From Microbacterium sp. 2FI (GTDB lineage: Bacteria > Actinomycetota > Actinomycetes > Actinomycetales > Microbacteriaceae): a DNA stretch of 64,000 bases. Within the stretch, counting starts at the first letter, position 1, and every line of letters starts with the position of its first letter. The DNA is taken from assembly GCF_005502885.1 (NCBI RefSeq), contig NZ_SCMR01000009.1, positions 1 to 64,000 of the forward strand, given 5' to 3'. This document shows positions 33,723 through 43,695 of the stretch, one piece after another. The notes under the pieces were generated by a model. It had not been told where the DNA came from and did no database searches. It saw nothing but the letters and a program-made list of their open reading frames with translations. The position numbers and the translations under genes were made by a program.

Positions 33723-35230
33723 AGCTGTACGCAGACGTTCGTGGGCTCGGTGTAGAACCCGAGCGAGTGGAGTCCGCCCTCGCGGCCGATGCCCGACAGG
33801 CCGACGCCGCCGAACGGACTGCGAAGATCGCGCAGGTACCAGGTGTTCACCCACGACATGCCCACGCGCATGCGCTGGGCGACGCGGTGGCCGCGCGTGA
33901 GATCGCTCGTCCAGGTCACGGCGGCGAGGCCGTAGTCGGTGTCGTTGGCCAGAGCGATCGCCTCCTCTTCGGAGTCGAAGGGGATGAGCGTGGCAACCGG
34001 CCCGAAGATCTCCTCGCGGACGACGCGGTGCGTGTTGTCCAGACCCGTCCACAGGGTCGGTTCGATCCAGGACCCGGCATCCAGCCCATCTCCGAGGGTC
34101 GGGATCCCGCCGCCCGCGAGGATGGTCGCCCCGCCTTCCTGTGCAAGCTGGAAGTACGACAGCACCTTCTCGCGGTGCTTGCGCGAGATGAGCGGGCCGG
34201 TGGTCGTCGCGGGATTCTCTGGGCGACCCAGCCGCAGCCGCCCCGCCTGCTCGGCGAGACCGGCGGCCACATCGGCGAAGACGGCCCGTTCGACATAGAT
34301 GCGCTCGGTACAGAGGCAGACCTGGCCGGTGTTGAGATACGTGGAACGGGCGAGCCCCGCGACGGCCGCGTCGAGGTCGGCGTCGGCGAAGACGACGGCC
34401 GCGTTCTTGCCGCCGAGTTCGAACGACACCGGTCGCACGCGCGGCGCCACGGCACGCATGATCGCCGACCCGGTCGAGGACTCACCGGTGAAGGTGACGC
34501 CGTCGATGCCCGGGTGCGTCGTCAGGAACTCGCCCGCGGAGTCGGATCCGAAACCGTGCACGACGTTGACGACGCCGGCCGGAAGCCCCGCCTCGACGAG
34601 GATCTCAGCCAGCAGAGTGGCCGAGGACGGCGTCTCCTCCGACGGCTTGACCACAACGGTGTTTCCGCTGGCGAGAGCCGGTGCCAGCTTCCAGGTGAGA
34701 AGCAGCAGAGGAAGATTCCAGGGCACGATCACCGCCACGACGCCGAGCGGCTTGCGCACTGCGTAGTTGAGCGCACGGCGCCCGTCCGGCATTTCGGTGA
34801 GGTACGAGTCCATGCCCGCAGCCGAGACGACGTCGGCGAAGGCCCGGAAGTTGGCGGCCGCCCGTGCGACGTCGAGATCCCGTGCGAGTGATTCGGGCTT
34901 GCCGGTGTCGCCGACTTCGGCATCGACGAGGTCGGCGAAGCGCAGCTCGATCACGTCGGCGATGCGACGCAGGATCGTCGCGCGCTCGTTGACCGTCATG
35001 CGACCCCACGGACCGTGGAGAGCAGCGCGCGCGGACGCCACCGCGAGGCCGACCTCGTGCCTCCCCGCCTCGTGCACCTCGGCGATGAGGGAGCCGTCGA
35101 TCGGATTCAGCTTGGCGAACGTGCGGACCCCGTCGACCGACTCGCCCCCGATGAAGTTGCGGAGCTGCCGTGTGGCCTGAGCGGCCGGTGCCATCACGGG
35201 CGGCGACGTCGTCTGTGAGGTCATGGTCAT
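33719..35230 (-). CDS. 2-aminomuconate 6-semialdehyde dehydrogenase (aldehyde dehydrogenase family)
   Basis: A 503-residue NAD-dependent aldehyde dehydrogenase. Features are VPWNLPLLLLTWKLAPALASGN (catalytic Asn), VKPSEETP, FTGESSTGS, FELGGKN (catalytic Glu) and NTGQVCLCTER (catalytic Cys). It is of the hydroxymuconic/aminomuconic semialdehyde dehydrogenase type, and the operon identifies the substrate as 2-aminomuconate semialdehyde. It is the first gene of the operon and is divergent from the LysR gene. The ATG at 35230 or the ATG two codons later (35224) are both possible; neither has a clear ribosome site. Confidence 0.9.
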   Translation of the reverse strand: MTMTSQTTSPPVMAPAAQATRQLRNFIGGESVDGVRTFAKLNPIDGSLIAEVHEAGRHEVGLAVASARAALHGPWGRMTVNERATILRRIADVIELRFADLVDAEVGDTGKPESLARDLDVARAAANFRAFADVVSAAGMDSYLTEMPDGRRALNYAVRKPLGVVAVIVPWNLPLLLLTWKLAPALASGNTVVVKPSEETPSSATLLAEILVEAGLPAGVVNVVHGFGSDSAGEFLTTHPGIDGVTFTGESSTGSAIMRAVAPRVRPVSFELGGKNAAVVFADADLDAAVAGLARSTYLNTGQVCLCTERIYVERAVFADVAAGLAEQAGRLRLGRPENPATTTGPLISRKHREKVLSYFQLAQEGGATILAGGGIPTLGDGLDAGSWIEPTLWTGLDNTHRVVREEIFGPVATLIPFDSEEEAIALANDTDYGLAAVTWTSDLTRGHRVAQRMRVGMSWVNTWYLRDLRSPFGGVGLSGIGREGGLHSLGFYTEPTNVCVQL

Positions 35231-35294
35231 CAGGCTAGGAACTCGGGGAGATGCCCACAAATACTCTCTTGCGGCATTGCCATACCCGTTCGGC

Positions 35295-35300
35295 TATAGT
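35295..35300 (+). promoter_or_regulatory. Predicted -10 of the lysR gene, leaderless
   Basis: TATAGT lies 8 nt before the ATG at 35309, so transcription would start at or very near the start codon. The nearby GGAG is only 1 nt from the ATG and could not act as a ribosome site. An imperfect ATA-N10-TAT element (35282-35297) overlaps and may be part of a LysR-type box. Confidence 0.45.
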
Positions 35301-35308
35301 TCCGGAGC

Positions 35309-36274
35309 ATGGCCACCGACCGCTTGCTCGACGGACGCCTCAAGATCAGGCATCTCGTCCTCGTGACCACCATCGCCGACGAAGGCACGCTGGTGCGGGC
35401 CGCGGAAACGCTGCACATCAGCCAGCCCGTCGTGACGCGGGGCCTGCGCGAGATCGAGGAGCTGCTCGGCGTGCCGCTGTTCGAACGCCTCCCCCGAGGA
35501 GTCGTGCCGACGCAGTACGGGTACCCGTTCATCGAGCGCGCCCGCTCGGTGCTCGCCGAGCTGCGGACGGCCGGCGAAGAAGTGCGACTGCTGCAGTCCG
35601 GCCAGCTCGGCACCGTCACGGTGGGCACGCACCTCGCCGGCTCGAACCTGCTCCTTCCGCGGGCCATCGCGGCCCTCAAGGCCGAGCATCCGCGACTGAC
35701 GGTGATCGTGCGCGAGGGAACACCCGACACGCTGCAGCAGCTGCTCCTCGCCGGCGACCTCGATCTCACGGTCGGTCGACTCTCCTCGACCGTGCCGGTC
35801 CGGCTCGAGCAGGAGCGACTGCACCAGGAGCCCATCCGCCTGGTGGCGCGGGCAGGTCACCCCGTCCACACCGGATCACGCAAGTCGCTCGCCGACCTCG
35901 TCACGTTCCCGTGGATCTTTCCGGTGGCCCAGACGGCGCTGCGCGCCGAGCTGGAGGCCGTCTTCTTCCATGAGGGCCTGCCCCTGCCCGCGGACCGGGT
36001 CGAGTGCACCTCGATGCTGACGCTGCGCAACCTCCTCATCTCGACCGATGTCATCGCGGCGCTCCCCATGTTCATCGCCGTGGACGACGCGGAGCTCCGC
36101 ATCCTCGACACGCCACTGAGCTCCATCCGTCGATCGGTGGGCGTCACGATGCTGAAGGACCGCGCACCCTCGGCACCCGCCGCCGCGATCCTCACGCACC
36201 TGCGCAGGGAGGGTGCGCGACTCGCTGAACTCGAGCGAGAGTATGCACGATCTGAGCCCCGAATCGCCGGTTGA
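35309..36274 (+). CDS. LysR family transcriptional regulator
   Basis: A 321-residue LysR regulator. The helix-turn-helix is at about residues 12-70 (KIRHLVLVTTIADEGTLVRAAETL and ISQPVVTRGLREIEELLGVPLFER). The effector domain runs from about 98 (GTVTVGTHLAG) to 300. PRGVVPTQYG after the HTH resembles the GbpR-like subgroup. It is divergent from the aldehyde dehydrogenase that heads the 3-hydroxyanthranilate operon, with 78 bp between, so it is the probable activator of that operon, with a pathway intermediate as likely effector. Confidence 0.9.
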   Translation: MATDRLLDGRLKIRHLVLVTTIADEGTLVRAAETLHISQPVVTRGLREIEELLGVPLFERLPRGVVPTQYGYPFIERARSVLAELRTAGEEVRLLQSGQLGTVTVGTHLAGSNLLLPRAIAALKAEHPRLTVIVREGTPDTLQQLLLAGDLDLTVGRLSSTVPVRLEQERLHQEPIRLVARAGHPVHTGSRKSLADLVTFPWIFPVAQTALRAELEAVFFHEGLPLPADRVECTSMLTLRNLLISTDVIAALPMFIAVDDAELRILDTPLSSIRRSVGVTMLKDRAPSAPAAAILTHLRREGARLAELEREYARSEPRIAG

Positions 36275-36294
36275 TATGTCCTGACGGTCATATC
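36273..36294. promoter_or_regulatory. Inverted repeat GATATG-N10-CATATC
   Basis: A perfect 6-bp inverted repeat with a 10-bp spacer starts at the lysR stop and lies 114-135 bp before the LVIVD protein gene. It is AT-richer than its surroundings. The shape fits an operator, possibly for the neighbouring LysR protein, but no second copy was seen in the window. Confidence 0.4.
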
Positions 36295-36407
36295 GGCGAG
36301 CGGGATAGATATTGGACAGTCCTGAGCGATCCGGAGACGCTGTGAGGGACGACACCCCCCGAGTGTCGTGACCCAATGCACTTTCTGCAGCGAATCCTGG
36401 AGGCGAC

Positions 36408-38027
36408 ATGGCCGGCTCTCCCTACGTGCCCGACGCGAAGAAGTACGACCCGAAGGACTTCGAGCGCGTCGTCGGCGAACCCCTCGATCCGGACCCTGCG
36501 AGCTGGGGCATGCAGCCCGACGGAACCTTCCTGCCGCCGGCTCACACGCCGTCTGTGCCGCGCGACGTCTTCGTCGATTGGCCCGGCCAGCTTCCGTACC
36601 GCGACGCGGCGACCTACAGCCTGAACGCGGCAGCCGAGGCCTTCTACCCCATCGTCGTCAACACGAGCCACTCCTGGCAGGCGATCTACGACTGGGACGA
36701 CCGGCGCTACATGCTGCACTACGGCGGCGGCAACCGCTGGAACGTCTACGACATCACCGATCCGCGGGCCCTCACCGTCGTCGACGAGGAGACGCTGCCC
36801 TGGACGGGGCCGAGCTTCGGCGCGGTGACGATCCAGTGGAATGAGAATCTCGGCAAGCACATCGCCATCCAGGCCAACGAGACGCCGCGCTACTTCCTCA
36901 AGGGTCGGGTGGCGAACAAGTGGACCGACGCGACCGTGGAGGGTCAGCTCCTCGAATGGGAGGGTCTGCGCGGCTTCCGTGTGTTCGAAGTCAACGGCCC
37001 CACCCCGCGCGACTGGACCCTGCTCACCGAGGTCTCGACGGACCCGAACCACGGGCCCGACGAGGTGCAGGAGGGCAACGGCGTTCTGGATCTTCCCGTC
37101 TACTACGGCGACCGCTACCTGTTCGTCGCGACGGCACCCGACAACACATTCGTCAACCAGCCCTACAAGACGACGCTCTGGGCTGCCGGCCACGCCGCAT
37201 ACGACGTGTCCGACCCGGCGCACCCCGTCCACCTGTCGACATGGTGGGCCCCGGGAACCCGTGCCGGCGAGGAGGCCGATTCCGAGTACCTCGCCGGCAA
37301 CCCGCGCTGGAACAACAAGACGTCGTGGTTCGGATCGCGCATGGGCATCTTCATGCCGCGGTCCGTCGAATCGGGCTGGCGCCACGGGTATGCCGCGCAG
37401 GGAGGCCAGGGCTTCTTCGTCCTCGACGTGTCCGACCCCGCGAACATCCATCACGTCGGGTGGTGCGATCTGCCCGAGAGCGTCGCCGGCACCGAGGGTG
37501 ACAACGTCGACACCACGCAGGTCGAGGAGACCGGGTACGTGTACGTGTCGGGCTACCCGATGAACACCGACTGCTACGAGCCCGCCAAGGAGATCTACCA
37601 GATCGATGTCAGCGACCCGACGCAGCCGCGACTGGTGCGCACCCTCCCTCGACCGCTGCCCCCGGCAGAGGCGCCGTTCACCGACTGGGCGCAGCGCCGG
37701 GGCTCGTTCGGACCCAAGCGCTCGGGCTACTTCATCAACACGGGCACGCCCCACGGCGGCATCCTCCCCTACGCGTTCTACGCCGCAGGTCTCCAGATCT
37801 TCGATGTGCGCGACCCCGAGGACCCGAAGGTCGGCGCCTACTTCGTTCCGCCGATGGGACTCAAGGACGACGACGATCTCGCGGCGCCGGTCCACGGCAT
37901 CTTCGTGGAGTGGGACCGGAACCTGATCTGGGTGTTCGCCAATCACGGGATCTACGCGGTCTCCACGCCGCTGCTCGGCGAACCCGTCATCGGCTTGCCC
38001 CAGGCGCACTCCGCACTGCCGGGCTAG
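36408..38027 (+). CDS. LVIVD-repeat beta-propeller protein
   Basis: A 539-residue protein with repeats of the LVIVD kind, which build a beta-propeller. Repeats are marked by x-VYDITDPR (about 123), YDVSDPAHPVHLSTWW (about 264), FFVLDVSDPANIHHVGW (about 338), YQIDVSDPTQPRLVRTL (about 397) and QIFDVRDPEDPKVGAYF (about 464). There is no signal peptide, so it is probably cytoplasmic. Several conserved His residues (HYGGGNRWNV, TGTPHGGI, VHGIFVEW) could bind a metal, as in carotenoid-oxygenase-like or selenium-binding-like propellers; this is speculative. CTGGAGG lies 4 nt before the ATG. It is transcribed apart from the SnoaL operon, which has its own operator. Confidence 0.78.
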   Translation: MAGSPYVPDAKKYDPKDFERVVGEPLDPDPASWGMQPDGTFLPPAHTPSVPRDVFVDWPGQLPYRDAATYSLNAAAEAFYPIVVNTSHSWQAIYDWDDRRYMLHYGGGNRWNVYDITDPRALTVVDEETLPWTGPSFGAVTIQWNENLGKHIAIQANETPRYFLKGRVANKWTDATVEGQLLEWEGLRGFRVFEVNGPTPRDWTLLTEVSTDPNHGPDEVQEGNGVLDLPVYYGDRYLFVATAPDNTFVNQPYKTTLWAAGHAAYDVSDPAHPVHLSTWWAPGTRAGEEADSEYLAGNPRWNNKTSWFGSRMGIFMPRSVESGWRHGYAAQGGQGFFVLDVSDPANIHHVGWCDLPESVAGTEGDNVDTTQVEETGYVYVSGYPMNTDCYEPAKEIYQIDVSDPTQPRLVRTLPRPLPPAEAPFTDWAQRRGSFGPKRSGYFINTGTPHGGILPYAFYAAGLQIFDVRDPEDPKVGAYFVPPMGLKDDDDLAAPVHGIFVEWDRNLIWVFANHGIYAVSTPLLGEPVIGLPQAHSALPG

Positions 38028-38075
38028 TCCCCACACGGCACGGACGGCGAGATCGCAGTATCCTGTTGTCCCACC

Positions 38076-38091
38076 ATTTTGGATCCAGAAT
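38076..38091. promoter_or_regulatory. GntR-type operator (ATTTTGGATCCAGAAT)
   Basis: Matches the best site at 15 of 16 bases, with the TGGATCCA core at 38080-38087, and is followed by TACAGAATCC. It lies 22 bp before the ATG at 38113, so a bound protein would sit over the promoter or transcription start. This ties the SnoaL/DUF427/ABC operon to the GntR regulon 13 kb away. Confidence 0.7.
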
Positions 38092-38112
38092 ACAGAATCC
38101 CCAGGAGTAGAC

Positions 38113-38619
38113 ATGCAAGACATCGCAGCCCGCAACAAGGAGATCGCCCTCGAGGTCTGGGGAAACGATCTGGCCTCTCACAAGACCGGGGGGCCGGACG
38201 ACCCCGCGTTCAAGGAGCACTTCGACAAGTACTACACCGAGGACTACTGGAACCACGCCTCCGAGCCCGGCAAGGATCGCGGGTTCCAGAACGCGTACTT
38301 CGTGCGGAAGGCGTTCAGCCAGCTCTTCACCGACCCGAGCTTCGTGATCGACAAGGTCGCCGCGGAGGGCGACCTGGTCTTCCTGGAGGGGCGCTTCTCG
38401 GCCAAGCACACCGGCCTGACGCTCTACGGGGTTCCGGCCAGCGGCGTCGCGGTGAGTCAGCAGCAGGTGCACATCCTCCGCTTCCGCGACTTCAAGATCA
38501 GTGAGCACTTCGTCGTGCGCGACGACTACGAGATGTACCGGCAGGTCGTCCCGATCGATCAGGATGCCGGCATCCTGCGCTTCGTCGACACCGAAAAGTA
38601 CGCCGAGGTCGCGCAATGA
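38113..38619 (+). CDS. SnoaL-like (NTF2-fold) protein
   Basis: A 168-residue protein of the SnoaL/NTF2-like fold, a cone-shaped small-ligand binder used by polyketide cyclases, isomerases and hydratases. The pattern ALEVWGNDL, HFDKYYTEDYWNHAS, AEGDLVFLEGRFSAKHTG and VHILRFRDFKISEHFVVRDD is typical of the ester-cyclase branch. Asp/His residues in HFVVRDDYEMY could be catalytic. CAGGAG lies before the ATG. It overlaps the DUF427 gene by 4 nt. The substrate is unknown; operator and operon suggest a metabolite of the GntR-controlled pathway. Confidence 0.8.
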   Translation: MQDIAARNKEIALEVWGNDLASHKTGGPDDPAFKEHFDKYYTEDYWNHASEPGKDRGFQNAYFVRKAFSQLFTDPSFVIDKVAAEGDLVFLEGRFSAKHTGLTLYGVPASGVAVSQQQVHILRFRDFKISEHFVVRDDYEMYRQVVPIDQDAGILRFVDTEKYAEVAQ

Positions 38620-39458
38620 CCGATACCGCCTTCCAGCTCGAGGACAAGGTCATCGAGCGCGAGAAGGATCCGAGCCGCTACGCGTTCCGGGTCGAGCCGA
38701 CCGGCCGGCAGGTCACGGTCACACTCGGCGGCGTGGTCGTGGCGCGGAGCCGACGCGTGCAGCTGCTCCACGAGTCCAAGCACATGCCGGTGTACTACTT
38801 CCCGGCCGAGGACGTGCGGATGGATCTGCTCGCGCCCTCCGGCCGATCGAAGGACCTCCCGGTGCGAGGCACCGCCCGCTACTTCGACATCACGGTCGGA
38901 CAGACGCGCGTGAGCGACGGCGCCTGGATCCATGAGTCCCCCGAAGCCCCCGCCGAGGCGCTCCGCGGAATGGTCGCGTTCTACTGGGCGAAGATGGACC
39001 GCTGGTTCGAAGAGGACGATGAGGTCTACAAGCACCCGCGCGACCCGTACCACCGCGTCGATGTGCTCTCCAGCTCACGCCACGTGCAGGTCGTGATGCT
39101 CGGGCAGGTGGTCGCTGAGACCCGGCGACCGCGCCTCCTCTTCGAGACCGGCCTGCCGACGCGCTACTACATCCCCTGGGCGGACGTGCGCTCGGACCTG
39201 TTCGTCGCGTCGACGACGTCGTCGATCTGCCCCTACAAGGGTGCGGCCGAATACTGGTCGCTGCAGATCGGCGACCAGCTCGTCAAAGACATCGCCTGGG
39301 TCTATCGGCACCCCATTCCCGAGTGCCCGAAGATCGAGAACCTCGTCTGCTTCTACGACGAGCAGGTCGATGGGGTCATCGTCGACGGCGAGCGCCAGCC
39401 GCGCCCGCAGACGGCGTGGTCCAAAGCTCCGCTCATCCGCACAGTCGCCGGAAGTTGA
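38616..39458 (+). CDS. Tandem DUF427 domain protein
   Basis: A 280-residue protein with two DUF427 domains, about residues 25-110 and 148-250. Each has a VTLGGVVVARSRR or VVMLGQVVAETRRPRLLFETGLP strand, then a Y[YF]xPxxDVRxDL turn (YYFPAEDVRMDL; YYIPWADVRSDL) and an AxWIHESP- or IAWVYRHP-like strand. The second copy has the common CPYKGAAEYWSL segment; in the first this is changed to LPVRGTARYFDI. DUF427 proteins are small all-beta proteins without a settled function. Overlaps with the SnoaL gene suggest joint action. Confidence 0.82.
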   Translation: MTDTAFQLEDKVIEREKDPSRYAFRVEPTGRQVTVTLGGVVVARSRRVQLLHESKHMPVYYFPAEDVRMDLLAPSGRSKDLPVRGTARYFDITVGQTRVSDGAWIHESPEAPAEALRGMVAFYWAKMDRWFEEDDEVYKHPRDPYHRVDVLSSSRHVQVVMLGQVVAETRRPRLLFETGLPTRYYIPWADVRSDLFVASTTSSICPYKGAAEYWSLQIGDQLVKDIAWVYRHPIPECPKIENLVCFYDEQVDGVIVDGERQPRPQTAWSKAPLIRTVAGS

Positions 39459-39466
39459 GGTCGGTC

Positions 39467-40591
<1,125 letters not shown>

Positions 40592-40641
40592 ACCTCCCCC
40601 TTCCCACCACAGAGATCCACGTCAGAGAGGACACCCGGATT

Positions 40642-41811
40642 ATGAACGCATCGAAAGCACGCAGCGCGAGTCTCGCGCTCGCGGCGACAGGGATGCTGCT
40701 GCTGAGCTCGTGCAGCTCACCTCAGGCATCCGTCCCGAGCCCCATCGCGCCGTCCGGCGACAGTGCGCCGGAGGTCGCCTGCGACGCCGTCCAGGTCGGC
40801 GAGTTCACGCGCTGCGAGAACTTCTACGAGGACTTCTGGCCCGAGATCGACCGCCAGATGGACGCCCTCTACGAGGAGGCGAAGGAGACCGACGGCGGCC
40901 GCCTCGTGATCTGGGACTGGTACGAACTCGCCCCCGATGTCATCGCCGAGTTCAACTCCCGCTACCCCGACCTGAAGATCGAGACGCGCGGGCTGACCTA
41001 CAACCTCCCGTCGGCGATCATCTCGGCCGACGCGACCGGCGCACGCAACACCGACATCCTGTCGGGTTCGCTCGTCTCGGCCGCCGCGATGACCGATGAG
41101 GGCTACTGGGCGGAGATCGACTGGACCCAGTACGGCGTGCCCGCGGAGTTCCTCACCATCGGCGCGCCCGAGATGCTGCCCGACAGCATCAACGGCTCGC
41201 TGATGCAGTACAACACCGACAAGATCGAGGTTCCGACCTCGCTCGAGGGACTGCTCGACCCGCAGTACGAGCGCAAGGTCTCGATCGCGAGCTACAACCC
41301 GATCGTCTTCTCCGGCTACGGGATGGCCAACGGCGAAGACGCGATGGTGGAGCTCATCGAAGAGCTGAAGTCGTCGGGAACGCTCGAGATCCTCGAGGAC
41401 CAGAACTCGCCGCTGTCCAGCGGTGACGTGCCGATCGCCCTCAACCAGACGCTCTTCAACCCGAACCCGAGCCTCGCGGTGGCGCCGTTCGAGCACACCG
41501 GGGTGTTCGCGCAGTTCTCCGGCGTGAACGTCGATGCGAAGAACATGCCCGGTGCCGTGCTGTGGTCGCTGTGGAACGCGTACGACCCGGACTGGCTCGA
41601 GCTGCGCATGACGGACGAGCGCTTCTCCACCACGCAGGTGCCCTACCCGGGTCTGCCGTCCTCGCTCTTCGATCAGGCGACCGGACTGATGAAGACGAAC
41701 GCCGAGGCGCTCCTGCTGAGCCTGGAGAACGGGGCGAGCATCGAGACCGAGGACACCCGCGACGAGTGGATCGCGATGACCACCGCCGCTGACGCAACGC
41801 TGAACGGATAG
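40642..41811 (+). CDS. ABC importer substrate-binding lipoprotein, extracellular solute-binding family 1-like
   Basis: A 389-residue binding protein with a signal peptide and lipobox LLSSC (about residues 20-24). An extra N-terminal stretch (about 40-75, with Cys46 and Cys58 that could form a disulfide) precedes the usual opening strand GRLVIWDWYELAPDVIAEFNSRYPDLKIE. Later landmarks are SLEGLLDPQYERKVSIAS and the C-terminal TTQVPYPGLPSSLFDQ. Iron and polyamine binders start directly with the strand, so the N-terminal extension is unusual. Ligand unknown. Confidence 0.85.
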   Translation: MNASKARSASLALAATGMLLLSSCSSPQASVPSPIAPSGDSAPEVACDAVQVGEFTRCENFYEDFWPEIDRQMDALYEEAKETDGGRLVIWDWYELAPDVIAEFNSRYPDLKIETRGLTYNLPSAIISADATGARNTDILSGSLVSAAAMTDEGYWAEIDWTQYGVPAEFLTIGAPEMLPDSINGSLMQYNTDKIEVPTSLEGLLDPQYERKVSIASYNPIVFSGYGMANGEDAMVELIEELKSSGTLEILEDQNSPLSSGDVPIALNQTLFNPNPSLAVAPFEHTGVFAQFSGVNVDAKNMPGAVLWSLWNAYDPDWLELRMTDERFSTTQVPYPGLPSSLFDQATGLMKTNAEALLLSLENGASIETEDTRDEWIAMTTAADATLNG

Positions 41812-41814
41812 CAC

Positions 41815-43695
41815 GTGTTCAAGGCGGAACGGACCACGAAAGCCGGGCGCACGCGCCCGACCACGATGACGGTCGCGACGGTCATCGCGGGATCGGTGAT
41901 CTTCATCCTTCTCGCGATCCCGCTGATCGTCCAGGTGATCACCGCGTTTCGTGGTCCGTTCCTGCCTTTCGGCGTCTCCTCCTCGCGGTGGACCGTCGAG
42001 AACTTCGTCACCCTGTGGGGGCTGCGCGAGGACTTCTGGGCCGTCCTCGGCTCGACCGCGCTGTTCGTCGGCGGGTCGACGGTGCTGTCGCTCGCGATGG
42101 CATTCGGGCTGGCGTGGGTGACGGTGCGCACCGATGCGCCGTTCCGGCGCGTGATCTCGGTGCTCGTCATCGTGCCGTTCATCGTGCCGCCGATCGTGAA
42201 GGCGCAGGCATACCTCCTGATGCTGTCGCCCGAGTCGGGCGTGCTCAACCAGCTGCTGGCCGCCCTGCCCTTCACCGACCTGGTCATCGATCCGTACGCC
42301 TTCTCGACCATGATCGTCATCCAGTCCCTGACCAACGTCACGTTCCCGTACCTGATGATCGTCCCGATCCTCACCAACATGGACGGCGCACTCGAGGAGT
42401 CGGCCCGCGTCTCGGGCGCATCCTGGCCGCAGACCCTCCGGCGGGTGACCCTCCCGATGCTGTGGCCGGGTCTGCTCGGCGTGGGCGTGCTGACCTTCAT
42501 CCTCGGCCTCGGAAGCCTCGAGGTGCCGCTGCTGTTCGGGCAGGAGTCGGGCCAGTCCATCTTCGCGCTCAAGCTCTGGACACTCATCAGCGCCGGCGCG
42601 GGCCAGCTTCCGCAGTACGGTCTGGCCGCCGCGTGGGGCTGCGTGTTCCTGGTGATCACCACGTTCGCGTTCATGCTCTACCTGCGAGCGACTCGGGATG
42701 CCGAAAGGCGGGCCTCCGTTTCGGGCAAGGGCTTCCGGCCCACCACCATGAAGCTGGGCGCCTGGCGCATCCCGGTCCTCATCGCGATCTTCATCTTCAC
42801 CCTGCTGACCGCGATCCTGCCGTTGTTCGCCCTGTTCTGGTCGGCGATCACGCCCTACCCGATCGCGTTCTCGCTCGAGGCGCTGGTCGAGCAGACGCAC
42901 TTCACGGCGTTCGCGGAGGTGCTCGGCGACCCGGAGTTCTGGGCATCGCTCGGTCGCACCCTGATCATCGCGGGCGGCAGCGCCACCATCGCCAGCGTGG
43001 CGGCGACCGTGCTCGCGTACGGGATCGCGCGCAGCCGCTCCACCATCCGGACGCGGAGCATGGACCTCTTCGCCTCGTCGTCGGTGGCCATCCCCACCGT
43101 CATCGCCGGTTTCGCGATGTTCCTCACCTTCATGGTGATCAACCCCGTCATCCCGCTGGCCGGGACCATCGCCGCGCTGACGATCGCCTACTCGTACCGC
43201 GTCTCGATCGCGTACCGCGCCGGCTACAGCGCGACGCTGCAGATCCGCAAGGAGCTCGAGGAGGCCGCGGTGATCAGCGGCGCGAGTCGGCTCGAGGGCT
43301 TCCGCAAGATCGTCGCTCCGCTGCTGATGCCGACGGTGTTCGCCGTCTGGATCCAGATGTTCATCCTCGGCACGAACGAGTTCACCCTGCCGGCCTTCCT
43401 CGCGACGCCGGAGTCGCGGCCGCTGTCGGTGTACATGTACGCGATGATCAACCCGCGTTCGGCACAGCTGTACGCGCCCGACCAGGGCGCGGCGATGGCG
43501 CTGATCTTCACGCTCCTCGTCTTCGCGATCGGCTACGGACTTCAGTGGGCGCTGTCACGGCGCGCGATCGGTCGCGCGAACCGGCGACCCCGCTTCGCCA
43601 TGGAGCCGGCGTCGCTGGCCGCGCTCCCCGATCCGGAGGCGGCCGATACCGTCACGATCGCACTGAAGCGCAGGCGCGCCTCGTCGAGGACCTGA
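41815..43695 (+). CDS. ABC transporter permease, FbpB-type two-domain fusion
   Basis: A 626-residue permease with two BPD_transp_1 domains in one chain, about 12 helices. EAA coupling loops are EESARVSGASWPQTLRRVTLP in the first half (about residues 195-215) and EEAAVISGASRLEGFRKIVAP in the second (about 480-500). This arrangement is typical of FbpB/iron(III), thiamine and related importers that use one fused permease. GTG start 3 nt after the lipoprotein stop. It completes the importer of the SnoaL/DUF427 operon. Confidence 0.88.
   Translation: MFKAERTTKAGRTRPTTMTVATVIAGSVIFILLAIPLIVQVITAFRGPFLPFGVSSSRWTVENFVTLWGLREDFWAVLGSTALFVGGSTVLSLAMAFGLAWVTVRTDAPFRRVISVLVIVPFIVPPIVKAQAYLLMLSPESGVLNQLLAALPFTDLVIDPYAFSTMIVIQSLTNVTFPYLMIVPILTNMDGALEESARVSGASWPQTLRRVTLPMLWPGLLGVGVLTFILGLGSLEVPLLFGQESGQSIFALKLWTLISAGAGQLPQYGLAAAWGCVFLVITTFAFMLYLRATRDAERRASVSGKGFRPTTMKLGAWRIPVLIAIFIFTLLTAILPLFALFWSAITPYPIAFSLEALVEQTHFTAFAEVLGDPEFWASLGRTLIIAGGSATIASVAATVLAYGIARSRSTIRTRSMDLFASSSVAIPTVIAGFAMFLTFMVINPVIPLAGTIAALTIAYSYRVSIAYRAGYSATLQIRKELEEAAVISGASRLEGFRKIVAPLLMPTVFAVWIQMFILGTNEFTLPAFLATPESRPLSVYMYAMINPRSAQLYAPDQGAAMALIFTLLVFAIGYGLQWALSRRAIGRANRRPRFAMEPASLAALPDPEAADTVTIALKRRRASSRT

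Noticed and set aside
38925..38932. Extra TGGATCCA inside the DUF427 gene (also near 43348 and 62710 within coding sequence)
   Set aside because: These fall on Trp-Ile-Gln/His codons in conserved reading frames, so the sequence is explained by coding. Flanks do not match the intergenic sites.
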